This document shows, piece after piece, positions 9,710-18,529 of a DNA stretch of 64,000 nt. Source of the stretch: Arenibacter palladensis (GTDB taxonomy: Bacteria; Bacteroidota; Bacteroidia; Flavobacteriales; Flavobacteriaceae). Below the pieces are notes generated by a model that made no database searches, was not told the DNA's origin, and saw only the letters and a list, made by a program, of their open reading frames with translations. Location: positions 372,001 to 436,000 of the forward strand of contig NZ_FQUX01000004.1 of the NCBI RefSeq assembly GCF_900129275.1, read 5' to 3'. Position 1 is the first letter of the stretch. Every line of letters begins with the position of its first letter. The translations under genes were made by a program, and so were the position numbers.

Positions 9710-11468
9710 GGATACGGGGAAAGCATTTGATTATAGATTGTTTAAGCGCTTGCTTAGGCATGTTAGGCCATATTTAATTACGTTTTACGGAGTTGCCATA
9801 GCAGCAATCCTACTCTCTGGTTTTGCAGTATTAACGCCCATTTTGGTGGGGGAGGTAGTTGATAATGCCATTACCAACAAGGATGGTCAAAAATTATTGA
9901 CCTTGACCTTGGCCATGGTAGGTGTACTCTTAGGGGAAGTTTTAAGTCAGCTATATTTTAATTATTACGCCAACTGGTTGGGGGAATCCGTTATAAAGGA
10001 TATACGGATAAAACTTTTTAACCATCTTATGGGGTTTAAGATGAAGTATTATGATAATTCCTCCATAGGTTTGTTGGTTACCCGTGCGGTGACGGATATG
10101 CAAAGAATAGGTGAGATTTTTAGCGAAGGTTTTTTTGTGATAGTGTCCGATCTACTAAAAATGTTGGTTGTGGCCATCGTAATGATCGTTGCAAATTGGA
10201 AACTGTCGTTGATCGTATTTGCCGTATTGCCCATAATTTTATACGCAACACGACTGTTTCAAAAGGCCATGAAGGTGGCTTTTATTGAGGTTAGGGCCCA
10301 GGTTTCAAACCTAAACTCCTTTGTTCAGGAACGCATTACCGGAATGAAGATAGTACAGTTGTTTACTAGGGAGGAAATAGAAAAGGAAAAATTTAGGGAA
10401 ATCAATGAGAAACATCAAAATGCCTGGTTAAGAACGGTATGGTACAACTCTATATTTTTCCCAGTCGCTGAAATTGTCTCCTCTATTACCGTAGGATTGA
10501 TAGTTTGGTACGGGGGATTGCAGAATGTTGCCAATATAAGCCAAGAGGAATATGGTACTATTTTTATGTTCATACTGCTGTCGAGTATGTTATTCCGTCC
10601 GCTGCGTCAAATTGCAGATAAGTTCAATACCCTTCAAATGGGTATGGTTGCGGCGAATAGGGTATTTAAAATATTGGATACCGATAGTAATATCCAAGAT
10701 GCAGGAACAATAGAAAAAGCAAGTGTTAAAGGTGATATTGAGTTTCAAAATGTCCGCTTCGGTTATCTGGAAAATGAAGAAGTGTTGCACGGAATTTCCT
10801 TTAAGGTAAAAGCGGGAGAGACCATTGCCATAGTAGGGGCCACAGGAGCTGGAAAATCTACCATAATTAACTTGCTCAATCGCTTCTACGAAATTAATTC
10901 CGGAGCTATTTTGATCGATGGTGTCAATATAAAGGATTATAAATTGACTTCCTTGAGATCTAAAATTGCCGTGGTTTTGCAGGATGTATTTCTCTTTGCC
11001 GATACAATTGCCAATAATATTTCCCTAAAGAATGATGACATCACCATCGCGGATATGGAAGAGGCTGCCAAGCAGATTGGCGTGCATGAGTTTATTTCTA
11101 GTCTGCCAGGGGGGTATACCTACAATATAAAGGAAAGGGGAACTATGCTTTCTAGTGGCCAACGACAATTGATAGCCTTTTTACGGGCCTATGTAAGCAA
11201 TCCCAGTATTTTGGTTTTGGATGAGGCTACCTCTTCGGTAGATACCTATTCCGAACAGTTGATACAACTTGCAACGGAAAAGATTACCGAAGGGCGTACT
11301 TCCATAATAATTGCCCATCGTTTGGCAACTATTAAGAAGGCCGATAAAATATTGGTAATGCAGGACGGCTTAATAGTAGAGACCGGAACCCATAAAGAAC
11401 TCTTGAAGCAAAAAGGGTATTATCAAAATTTATATGAAGCCCAATTCTTGGCCGAAGAGGTAGCCTAG
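9702..11468 (+). CDS. ABC exporter, fused permease/ATPase (MsbA-like)
   Basis: Half-transporter of about 588 residues with six membrane spans in the first 310 residues and a C-terminal ATPase. Motifs seen are Walker A GATGAGKST near residue 380, the signature LSSGQ near 485, Walker B ILVLD near 505 and the H-loop IIAHRL. It probably acts as a homodimeric exporter of lipid or drug-like compounds. I prefer the ATG at 9702 to a TTG three codons upstream; it overlaps the truA end by 8 bp. The truA-ABC pairing suggests operon organisation, not a shared function. Confidence 0.92.
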   Translation: MDKDTGKAFDYRLFKRLLRHVRPYLITFYGVAIAAILLSGFAVLTPILVGEVVDNAITNKDGQKLLTLTLAMVGVLLGEVLSQLYFNYYANWLGESVIKDIRIKLFNHLMGFKMKYYDNSSIGLLVTRAVTDMQRIGEIFSEGFFVIVSDLLKMLVVAIVMIVANWKLSLIVFAVLPIILYATRLFQKAMKVAFIEVRAQVSNLNSFVQERITGMKIVQLFTREEIEKEKFREINEKHQNAWLRTVWYNSIFFPVAEIVSSITVGLIVWYGGLQNVANISQEEYGTIFMFILLSSMLFRPLRQIADKFNTLQMGMVAANRVFKILDTDSNIQDAGTIEKASVKGDIEFQNVRFGYLENEEVLHGISFKVKAGETIAIVGATGAGKSTIINLLNRFYEINSGAILIDGVNIKDYKLTSLRSKIAVVLQDVFLFADTIANNISLKNDDITIADMEEAAKQIGVHEFISSLPGGYTYNIKERGTMLSSGQRQLIAFLRAYVSNPSILVLDEATSSVDTYSEQLIQLATEKITEGRTSIIIAHRLATIKKADKILVMQDGLIVETGTHKELLKQKGYYQNLYEAQFLAEEVA

Positions 11469-11490
11469 GATTGCACTTAAGGTTATGCAA

Positions 11491-12276
11491 TTAAAGTAGG
11501 TCCGATTTTATTAAACTGGAAAGTTCTTCCAAATCCTTGAACAATACAAATTCTCCGTTCTTTATATAGGATATAAGGCCCGTTTCCTCACTGACTATAA
11601 TGGCCAGGGAATCTGTTTTTTCTGTTATGCCAACGGCTGCCCTATGTCTTAGTCCAAACCGCAAAGGAATGGAGCGTTCATTGGAAACGGGGAGGATTAC
11701 CCGGGTAGCCACTATAAAATTATCCTCTATAACCACCGCACCGTCATGTAAGGGGCTATTCTTATAAAATATACTTTCCAGAATGGGCTGGGTAATTTCA
11801 ATATACATTTTATCACCGGTAGTCTTAACAAAGTCCAAGGAATTATTTCTGGCAATTATGATCAGGGCACCGGTTTTGGTACTTCCCATTTTTTCGCATG
11901 CTGCAACAATTGCATCTACATTGGTCCCTATGGTAAGTCCGTCTTCCTTAAGAAATTTAAAGTGTTTTAAAAAATTGCGTTTGGAGGCCAAATTGGTAGA
12001 GCCCACCATTAACAGAAATTTTCTAATTTCCTGTTGGAAAACAATGATAAGGGCTATTAGTCCCACTTGCATAAAACCACCGACCATGCTGCTTATCATT
12101 TTCATATCCAAAACTTCGGTCAACTTCCAAAAAGCCCAAACAATAACGATACCAATAAATATATTAATGGCTACGGTTCCACGGACTAATTGGTAGACAT
12201 AATACATTAGTACAGCCACCAAAAAGATGTCTATAATATCTGTAACACTAAAATCTAAGAAGTTTAAAAAATCCAA
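11491..12276 (-). CDS. cdaA: Diadenylate cyclase CdaA (c-di-AMP synthase)
   Basis: Makes the second messenger c-di-AMP from two ATP at the inner membrane. Three membrane segments fall in the first 85 residues, followed by the DAC domain with the catalytic DGA motif at 178-180 and the RHR motif at 210-212. The 261-residue length is typical of CdaA. It lies downstream of folP on the same strand with a 113-bp gap, a linkage I recall from other Bacteroidota. It is convergent with the ABC exporter. Confidence 0.95.
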   Translation of the reverse strand: MDFLNFLDFSVTDIIDIFLVAVLMYYVYQLVRGTVAINIFIGIVIVWAFWKLTEVLDMKMISSMVGGFMQVGLIALIIVFQQEIRKFLLMVGSTNLASKRNFLKHFKFLKEDGLTIGTNVDAIVAACEKMGSTKTGALIIIARNNSLDFVKTTGDKMYIEITQPILESIFYKNSPLHDGAVVIEDNFIVATRVILPVSNERSIPLRFGLRHRAAVGITEKTDSLAIIVSEETGLISYIKNGEFVLFKDLEELSSLIKSDLL

Positions 12277-12389
12277 TCCTGTGGTTTTTGTAAAAATAGG
12301 AAATAAGCTATAACCTCAAATTAAATTCGAAAAAATGTTTTGGCTCTTTTTTGAACAATTTTTTATGAGTTGAGAATAAAAATTGGTCA

Positions 12390-13226
12390 TTAATGTTCCT
12401 CGGAGCCATTAATGGCATTAAACAATTTAATACATTCCATTGCCTCCTTAACATCGTGTACCCTTAATATTTTGGTTCCTTTGGTAAGCGCGTACATATG
12501 TAGGGCCGTACTGCCGTTCAAAGCTTGTTCCGGACTGGTTTGGAGTAGTCTGTAAATCATGGATTTTCTGCTAATTCCTGTTAAAACAGGTAGGTCCATG
12601 GTGTGTAGTAGGTTAAATTTTTTGAGAATTTCATAGTTCTGTTCCAAGGATTTTGCAAATCCAAAACCGGGATCAATAATGATGTCCTTAATACCTGCTG
12701 CCCTGGCCAAGGCTACTTTTTCCGAAAAATAAAAGAGTATTTCCCCCAAAAGGTTTTCGTAATTGCTCATGCCCTGCATAGTTCCGGGAGTACCTTTCAT
12801 ATGCATCATAATGTAGGGTGCTTGGTGCTTCCCAACTATTTCCAATATTTTTGGATCCAAATTGCCGGCGGAAATATCGTTGATTATTGCCGCGCCAAGG
12901 GCTAGGCATTCATCGGCAACCCTACTTCTAAAGGTGTCAATGGAAATAATTATGTCCGGGAACGTCTTTACCAAAACTTTTACTATAGTGGTAATTCGAG
13001 CCAGCTCCTCTCTTTCATCTACATGATCGGCACCTGGCCTGGAACTATAAGCGCCAATATCTATGAAACTTGCCCCATTAGCCAACATAGTTTCTACCTG
13101 GGCAATAATCTCGGTTTCGTCTTTGTATTTACCACCATCATAGAACGAGTCGGGAGTAATGTTGATTATTCCCATTACTCTGGGAGTGTTTAAGTCCAAT
13201 AAGCTTCCTTTGCAATTAATGGTCAT
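12390..13226 (-). CDS. folP: Dihydropteroate synthase FolP
   Basis: Condenses p-aminobenzoate with dihydropterin pyrophosphate in folate synthesis. The 278-residue TIM-barrel protein shows MGIINITPDSFYDGG at the start, DIGAYSSRPGA, the IISIDTFRS strand and the late DPGFGFAKS motif, all diagnostic of the family and of the sulfonamide target site. The start ATG at 13226 is divergent from the DUF1599 gene 108 bp away, so the gap probably holds two promoters. Confidence 0.96.
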   Translation of the reverse strand: MTINCKGSLLDLNTPRVMGIINITPDSFYDGGKYKDETEIIAQVETMLANGASFIDIGAYSSRPGADHVDEREELARITTIVKVLVKTFPDIIISIDTFRSRVADECLALGAAIINDISAGNLDPKILEIVGKHQAPYIMMHMKGTPGTMQGMSNYENLLGEILFYFSEKVALARAAGIKDIIIDPGFGFAKSLEQNYEILKKFNLLHTMDLPVLTGISRKSMIYRLLQTSPEQALNGSTALHMYALTKGTKILRVHDVKEAMECIKLFNAINGSEEH

Positions 13227-13334
13227 GTTATTTATATGATAAAGGGGAGTAAAACTTTTGGTAGTTAAGTTTAAATCTCGATTTTTGAATAGTTTAAAAT
13301 TTTAAGCGAAATTTACACAAATTAGAAAGATTAA

Positions 13335-13883
13335 ATGCATAATACTTCCGAGCAATACAATGCCGTTATTAAAGTTTGTAGGGACCTTTTCCTGAAAAAG
13401 ATGCAAGATTACGGTAGTGCATGGCGAATTTTAAGGCTACCCTCCCTTACAGATCAAATTTATATCAAGGCGCAACGCATTAGAAGTTTACAGGAGAATG
13501 AAGTGCGAAAGGTGGATGAAGATGAGATTTCTGAATTTATCGGAATTATTAATTATTCCATTATGGCCTTGATTCAAATCGAAAAAGGAATAGTTGATCA
13601 ACCAGATCTTTCCGCTGAGGAAGCTGTTGCCTTATTTGATAAGCACATTGCCATTACAAAGACCTTAATGGAAAACAAGAACCACGATTATGGGGAAGCC
13701 TGGAGGGAGATGAGAGTGAGTTCCCTTACAGATTTAATATTGCAGAAGTTGTTGCGCGTTAAGCAAATAGAGGACAATAAAGGGAAAACATTGGTCAGTG
13801 AAGGGATAGACGCCAACTATCAGGATATGATCAACTATGCCGTATTTGCAATGATACATCTCGGAGAAAAAACAACATCCTAA
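13335..13883 (+). CDS. DUF1599 domain protein
   Basis: A 182-residue soluble protein made of two similar halves, each containing the phrase DYG(S/E)AWR followed by SLTD; this internal duplication is the hallmark of DUF1599, a Bacteroidota family of unknown function. The repeated motif resembles nucleotide-binding helical bundles, but no activity can be assigned. It opens a same-strand run DUF1599 - DoxX - tpiA - prmA - clpS, an order widely kept in Flavobacteriia. Confidence 0.88.
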   Translation: MHNTSEQYNAVIKVCRDLFLKKMQDYGSAWRILRLPSLTDQIYIKAQRIRSLQENEVRKVDEDEISEFIGIINYSIMALIQIEKGIVDQPDLSAEEAVALFDKHIAITKTLMENKNHDYGEAWREMRVSSLTDLILQKLLRVKQIEDNKGKTLVSEGIDANYQDMINYAVFAMIHLGEKTTS

Positions 13884-13963
13884 ATTCCATATTTAACCTT
13901 GGCTAAAAAGGCTGATAATTAATAATATCTAGTAATTTATAAAAATCGGAATCGTATTAGAAT

Positions 13964-15061
13964 ATGAAGTATATAGTGACTTTGAGCCGTTTAATTGTCG
14001 GCGTTTTATTTATTATCAGCGGATTTATTAAATTGAACGACCCGGTTGGGTTTTCCTTTAAGTTGGAGGAATACTTTAGTCCAGGAGTATTGGATTTGGG
14101 TTTTTTGATGCCCTATGCTTTGGGGATTTCTATTTTTGTGGTAATTCTGGAGGTATTGTTGGGGGTTATGCTATTGATAGGTTTCAGAGCTAGAATTACC
14201 GTGTGGAGCCTACTTTTGATGATCATTTTCTTTACTTTTCTTACCTTTTATTCCGCATATTTTAACAAGGTTACCGATTGCGGTTGTTTTGGGGATGCTA
14301 TAAAATTAACACCTTGGGAATCTTTTACCAAGGATGTGGTTTTATTAGTGCTTATTGTTATACTTTTTTTAAAGCCAAAATATATTGGATCACCTTTTGG
14401 TGATAGTTCCAAAAGACTTATTGTAGGGATTAGTTTATTGGTTAGTGCTATCTTTGCATATTATGTGCTTAATCATTTACCGGCTTTGGATTTCAGGCCT
14501 TATAAGATTGGGGCCAATATTGAGGAAGGTATGAGCGTTCCGGAGGACGCCCCTGTTGCCATTTTTGATTACAGTTGGAAATTTAATGTGGATGGTGAGG
14601 AAAAGATAGTGGTTACCAATGGGGATTATCCTGCTGTGGATGGGGAGTTTATTGGGGTGGAAACCAAGGAAATTCAAAAAGGATACGAACCTCCTATCCA
14701 TGATTTCACTATTGAAATGGATGGTGAGGATATGGCAGCTTCGTTGTTACAGGAACCTAAATTGGTTATGGTAATAGCTTATGATCTGGCAAAGAGCAAT
14801 TATCGCACTTTCAATGAAATAAAGGAAGTGACGGATAAGGCAATGAAGAACGGTTATAAAGTTATAGGAATGTCCGCCTCAGGAAAGGATTATACCCAAA
14901 AAATGAAAAAGGAATACCAGTTGGGTTTTGATTTTTATTTCACTGACGAAACCACTTTAAAAACTATTGTACGCTCCAATCCCGGAGTTTTGGTTTTGGA
15001 AAAGGGAACCATTATTCAGAAGGTCCATTACAATGACTTGGAGGATTTGAAGTTTGAATAA
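13964..15061 (+). CDS. DoxX-family membrane protein fused to a thioredoxin-like domain
   Basis: A 365-residue protein with four to five membrane spans in the first 165 residues (DoxX/MauE-like, including GFIKLNDPVGFSFKLEEYF) and a cysteine pair in TDCGCFGD near residue 107. The C-terminal 120 residues resemble a thioredoxin fold but lack a CxxC motif. Bacteroidota members are annotated as BT_3928 family. A role in envelope redox or respiration is plausible for DoxX relatives but not shown here. It lies in the tpiA-prmA operon-like run. Confidence 0.82.
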   Translation: MKYIVTLSRLIVGVLFIISGFIKLNDPVGFSFKLEEYFSPGVLDLGFLMPYALGISIFVVILEVLLGVMLLIGFRARITVWSLLLMIIFFTFLTFYSAYFNKVTDCGCFGDAIKLTPWESFTKDVVLLVLIVILFLKPKYIGSPFGDSSKRLIVGISLLVSAIFAYYVLNHLPALDFRPYKIGANIEEGMSVPEDAPVAIFDYSWKFNVDGEEKIVVTNGDYPAVDGEFIGVETKEIQKGYEPPIHDFTIEMDGEDMAASLLQEPKLVMVIAYDLAKSNYRTFNEIKEVTDKAMKNGYKVIGMSASGKDYTQKMKKEYQLGFDFYFTDETTLKTIVRSNPGVLVLEKGTIIQKVHYNDLEDLKFE

Positions 15062-15137
15062 TTTTGTGGCAAAGCCTTTAAAATAAAGATGAATTAGCCT
15101 TAATTATAAAAAGGGAACAATATAAATTAGAATCAAA

Positions 15138-15893
15138 ATGAGAAGTAAAATAGTAGCAGGGAATTGGAAAATGAACAAGAATTTAGTGGAAACAGAAGTT
15201 TTGTTGGCAGAACTTTCCGCTAAACTTCCGGATACCAAGGCAGAAGTAATGGTGGCACCTACATTTGTTAATTTGACCGCTGCAGTGGATAAATTAAAAT
15301 CATCCGCTATTGAGGTAATTGCACAGAACATGCATTTTGCGGAAAATGGAGCCTACACGGGTGAAATATCGGCCAGTATGCTATTGGGAATCGGGGTAAA
15401 CACGGTAATTATAGGTCATTCCGAGCGGAGGGCTTATTTTGGGGAGACCGATGAGATTTTAGCCAAGAAGGTAGTCGCTGCCCTTGCAAAAAACATGAGG
15501 GTAATGTTTTGTTTTGGGGAAGAGTTGGAGGACCGTAAGTCTGGTAACCATTTTAAAGTTGTTGAAAGCCAACTGAAAAATGCTTTATTTTCCTTGGATG
15601 CCTCGGCCTGGAGTAAAATTATTCTGGCCTATGAACCAGTTTGGGCCATTGGTACCGGAGAAACCGCTTCACCAGAACAGGCGCAGGAAATGCACGCTTT
15701 TATCCGTAAGACTATTACCAATGCTTATGATGCGGTTATAGCAAACAATGTTTCCATACTATATGGAGGTAGTGTTAAACCTAATAATGCTGTCGAGATT
15801 TTTTCCAAGCCAGATGTAGATGGAGGTTTAATAGGGGGCGCTTCATTGGTGGCGGACGATTTTATTGCCATAATTAAAGCAATTGCATATTAA
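15138..15893 (+). CDS. tpiA: Triosephosphate isomerase
   Basis: Interconverts dihydroxyacetone phosphate and glyceraldehyde 3-phosphate in glycolysis. The 251-residue protein has all catalytic residues: Lys11 in GNWKMN, His94 in IIGHSERR and Glu166 in AYEPVWAIGTG, plus the phosphate-binding YGGSVKPNN near the end. A hairpin with a T run about 80 bp downstream may end the transcript or lower transcription into prmA. Confidence 0.98.
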   Translation: MRSKIVAGNWKMNKNLVETEVLLAELSAKLPDTKAEVMVAPTFVNLTAAVDKLKSSAIEVIAQNMHFAENGAYTGEISASMLLGIGVNTVIIGHSERRAYFGETDEILAKKVVAALAKNMRVMFCFGEELEDRKSGNHFKVVESQLKNALFSLDASAWSKIILAYEPVWAIGTGETASPEQAQEMHAFIRKTITNAYDAVIANNVSILYGGSVKPNNAVEIFSKPDVDGGLIGGASLVADDFIAIIKAIAY

Positions 15894-15970
15894 TCTAAAG
15901 ATTAATATTTGGATTCAACCCAGCTGAAATTCACTATTTCCAAAGTTTGGGTGCAACAAAATAATATAAA

Positions 15971-16000
15971 AGGCCCGTTGAAGTTTCAACGGGTCCTTTT
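15971..16000 (+). terminator. Hairpin with T run between tpiA and prmA
   Basis: An 11-12 bp stem (about 15972-15982 with 15985-15996) containing one wobble or bulge, followed by TTTT. It fits an intrinsic terminator, perhaps partial, between tpiA and prmA. Confidence 0.65.
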
Positions 16001-16036
16001 ACTGTAAAAGGGTGTCAAATTAAGGTGTTTAAAGAA

Positions 16037-16873
16037 ATGTCGAATTCTATATATCTAGAGTATAATTTTAAGGTAACCCCAGTTCAACCCGCTTCGGATA
16101 TTCTTATTGCGGAATTGGGAGAAGTGCAATTTGAAAGTTTTGTAGAAACTGAAGACGGAGTTCAGGCATATATTAAAAAGGAGGATTGGTATCCAAATAT
16201 TCTGGACGGCCTACAGATTCTTTCCAATCCTTTGTTTAGCATTGATTATGATTATTCGGAGATAGAACAGGAGAACTGGAACGCCACCTGGGAAAGTAAT
16301 TTTAATCCTATTCAAGTAGGCGACCAATGCGTGGTTAGAGCTCCTTTTCATGATAAGCCCGAGGTAGATTATGATATTGTCATTGAACCAAAGATGAGTT
16401 TCGGGACTGGTCATCATGAAACTACCTATATGATGTTACAGCATATATTGGATCATGACTTTAAAGGTAAATCCGTTTTGGATATGGGAAGCGGAACCGG
16501 GGTTTTGGCTATTTTGGCGGCCATGAAGGGAGCGGTTACCATAGATGCCATAGATATAGATAACTGGTGCTACCTAAATGCCAAAGAAAATGTGGAGCGC
16601 AACAATTGTAACCACATTAATGTCTATGAAGGAACCGCCGATTTACTGATAGACCAGCAATACGACATTATTATAGCTAATATTAATAGAAACATTTTGT
16701 TGGAGGACATTCCGACCTATGTGAAATGCCTAAAAAAGGGTGGTATATTATTTGTAAGTGGTTTTTATAAGGAGGATATTCCACAGATTTCGGAAAGATG
16801 CAAGGAAGTAGGGTTAAAATTTGAAAAAAATCTGGAAAAGAATAATTGGGTTGCCGTAAAATATGTATTTTAG
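16037..16873 (+). CDS. prmA: Ribosomal protein L11 methyltransferase PrmA
   Basis: SAM-dependent methyltransferase that modifies ribosomal protein L11. The SAM-binding motif VLDMGSGTGVLAILAA is visible in the second half, preceded by MSFGTGHHETT, which is typical of PrmA, and followed by DIIIANINRN. I use the ATG at 16037 (MSNSIYLEYNF), not a GTG four codons earlier, because the family start aligns there. clpS follows after 21 bp and is likely co-transcribed. Confidence 0.94.
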   Translation: MSNSIYLEYNFKVTPVQPASDILIAELGEVQFESFVETEDGVQAYIKKEDWYPNILDGLQILSNPLFSIDYDYSEIEQENWNATWESNFNPIQVGDQCVVRAPFHDKPEVDYDIVIEPKMSFGTGHHETTYMMLQHILDHDFKGKSVLDMGSGTGVLAILAAMKGAVTIDAIDIDNWCYLNAKENVERNNCNHINVYEGTADLLIDQQYDIIIANINRNILLEDIPTYVKCLKKGGILFVSGFYKEDIPQISERCKEVGLKFEKNLEKNNWVAVKYVF

Positions 16874-16894
16874 AAGGTATTAAAATTGAATTCT

Positions 16895-17170
16895 ATGAGT
16901 ACAAAGGAAAAAGTCTCGGAAGAATTACTTTTGGATGAGGAGACTGTAAAGCAAAATGAGATTGTTTTGTTCAATGATGAGGTTAATACTTTTGATCACG
17001 TTATTGAAACTTTAATAATGGCCTGCGACCATACTCCGGAACAGGCGGAGCAGTGTTCCCTTATTGTACATTACAATGGAAAATGTACTGTAAAGACCGG
17101 GGAATACAACGATTTAAAGCCTAGGTGCAGTAAGCTTCTGAATGCTGGACTAAGTGCTGAAATTGTTTAA
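16895..17170 (+). CDS. clpS: ATP-dependent Clp protease adaptor ClpS
   Basis: Adaptor that delivers N-end-rule substrates to ClpAP/ClpCP. The roughly 91-residue protein shows the ligand-binding VLFNDEVNTFDHV segment and the ACDHT-EQA helix, with a C-terminal AEIV. The ATG at 16895 is preferred to a TTG three codons upstream. It is the last gene of the core run and faces the convergent YeeE gene. Confidence 0.93.
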   Translation: MSTKEKVSEELLLDEETVKQNEIVLFNDEVNTFDHVIETLIMACDHTPEQAEQCSLIVHYNGKCTVKTGEYNDLKPRCSKLLNAGLSAEIV

Positions 17171-17326
17171 AAAGCAAAAGCTGTAAAAACCTTTTTTTTA
17201 TAAGCCAAATGTCGTCCTGAGGCTAGGAGTGGTTTGGGTAGATCCGTATTACTGCAATTAATTTCAAAAATTAGGTTTGTGGGTATTGGTAAAAGAATTC
17301 CACTATGTTGGTCTATCCATATTGTA

Positions 17327-17740
17327 TTAATGTGGCAATTTCTTCTGGAGTAGGCCGTAAGTGAAAGTGCCCAATAGGGCAGCTGCAATTACAATAAACA
17401 TGCTAAAAACACCAGTACCTACCAAAATGTACATAGGTCCTGGGCAGGCCCCTGCCAAAGCCCATCCAAATCCAAAGATGGTACCACCGAGTATATACCT
17501 TGCAACCCCTTTATCTTTGGGAAGCAAATCTATGTCCTTGCCTTCAATACTTTTTATCCTGTATTTTTTAAAGAGCCAAATAAATAGAACACCCAAAAAC
17601 ACTGCGGACCCAATTATTCCGTACATATGAAAGGCTTGAAATTTGAACATTTCATAGATACGGTACCAGGATACTGCTTCCGATTTTACCAGCACTATCC
17701 CAAAAAAGATACCTACCAACAAGAATTTTAAGAATTTCAT
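17327..17740 (-). CDS. YeeE/YedE (DUF6691) half-transporter, sulfur compound transport
   Basis: A 137-residue membrane protein with four hydrophobic segments and the motif GACPGPMY near residue 95, matching the short DUF6691 half of split YeeE/YedE transporters. Full-length YeeE (TsuA) imports thiosulfate through conserved cysteines. Here the Cys in GACPG is retained. It lies downstream of a second YeeE-type gene on the same strand, so the pair probably forms one transporter. The substrate, likely thiosulfate or another reduced sulfur species, is inferred from the family. Confidence 0.85.
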   Translation of the reverse strand: MKFLKFLLVGIFFGIVLVKSEAVSWYRIYEMFKFQAFHMYGIIGSAVFLGVLFIWLFKKYRIKSIEGKDIDLLPKDKGVARYILGGTIFGFGWALAGACPGPMYILVGTGVFSMFIVIAAALLGTFTYGLLQKKLPH

Positions 17741-17873
17741 TTTGTTTATATTATGTACTTTTTGGCGAGATCAAATTCCCCAGCCTTAAGTTTATTTTTA
17801 ATTGTTGTTACAATAACTTTATAATCGAATATTTATACTGTCCTACAGACGTTGTACTTCTTAAAATTCGATT

Positions 17874-18437
17874 TTAAGATCCAAAAATTAAGGGCAGAAT
17901 AAAGAAGGTCATAATTAGGCCGCCCACAAAAAAACCTATTACCGCTATCAGGGAAGGCAGTTGAAGGTTGCTTAGACCGGTTATGGCATGTCCTGAAGTA
18001 CATCCTCCGGCATATCTGGTTCCAAAGCCCACTAAAAAACCTGCAATGACCAAGATCGCGATCCCTTTTAGGCTCAACACATTTTCCCAACTATAAATCT
18101 CGGGGGGTAAAAGCGTTTCCCCCGCATTATTAAATCCCAATTCTTTTAGGTCCGAAATGGTTTCTGCGCTTAAGGCAATTGCGGAACCATCGGACAAATA
18201 TTGCGTAGCTATAAATCCACCCAGGATTGCCCCAAGAACTACGGTCAGATTCCAGCGCTGGGCTTTCCAATCCAACCTGAAATAGTCCGAAAATTTACCT
18301 GCACCACCCATGCTGCAAAGTGTCTGTAAATTGGAGGACATGCCGAAAGTTTTGCCGAAATACACCAAAATAAGCATTACAAGGGCAATTAAAGGCCCAG
18401 ACACATACCATGGCCACGGTTGAAGTATATAATCCAT
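17874..18437 (-). CDS. YeeE/YedE family transporter subunit
   Basis: A 187-residue inner-membrane protein with about five spans and the YAGGCTSGHAITGLS motif near residue 145, whose Cys is the conserved sulfur-handling residue of YeeE/YedE. It precedes the shorter DUF6691 gene by 133 bp on the same strand. In many Bacteroidota these two genes sit together near rhodanese or MBL-fold persulfide dioxygenase genes; none is visible here. The import substrate is inferred only. Confidence 0.87.
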   Translation of the reverse strand: MDYILQPWPWYVSGPLIALVMLILVYFGKTFGMSSNLQTLCSMGGAGKFSDYFRLDWKAQRWNLTVVLGAILGGFIATQYLSDGSAIALSAETISDLKELGFNNAGETLLPPEIYSWENVLSLKGIAILVIAGFLVGFGTRYAGGCTSGHAITGLSNLQLPSLIAVIGFFVGGLIMTFFILPLIFGS

Positions 18438-18529
18438 ATTATTTAATAAGATGCAAATATAAAGTTATCTAAAATTCTCTTTGTAACAATTGTTACACAA
18501 GGGATTTTGGAGCTTCAATTTCCATTATT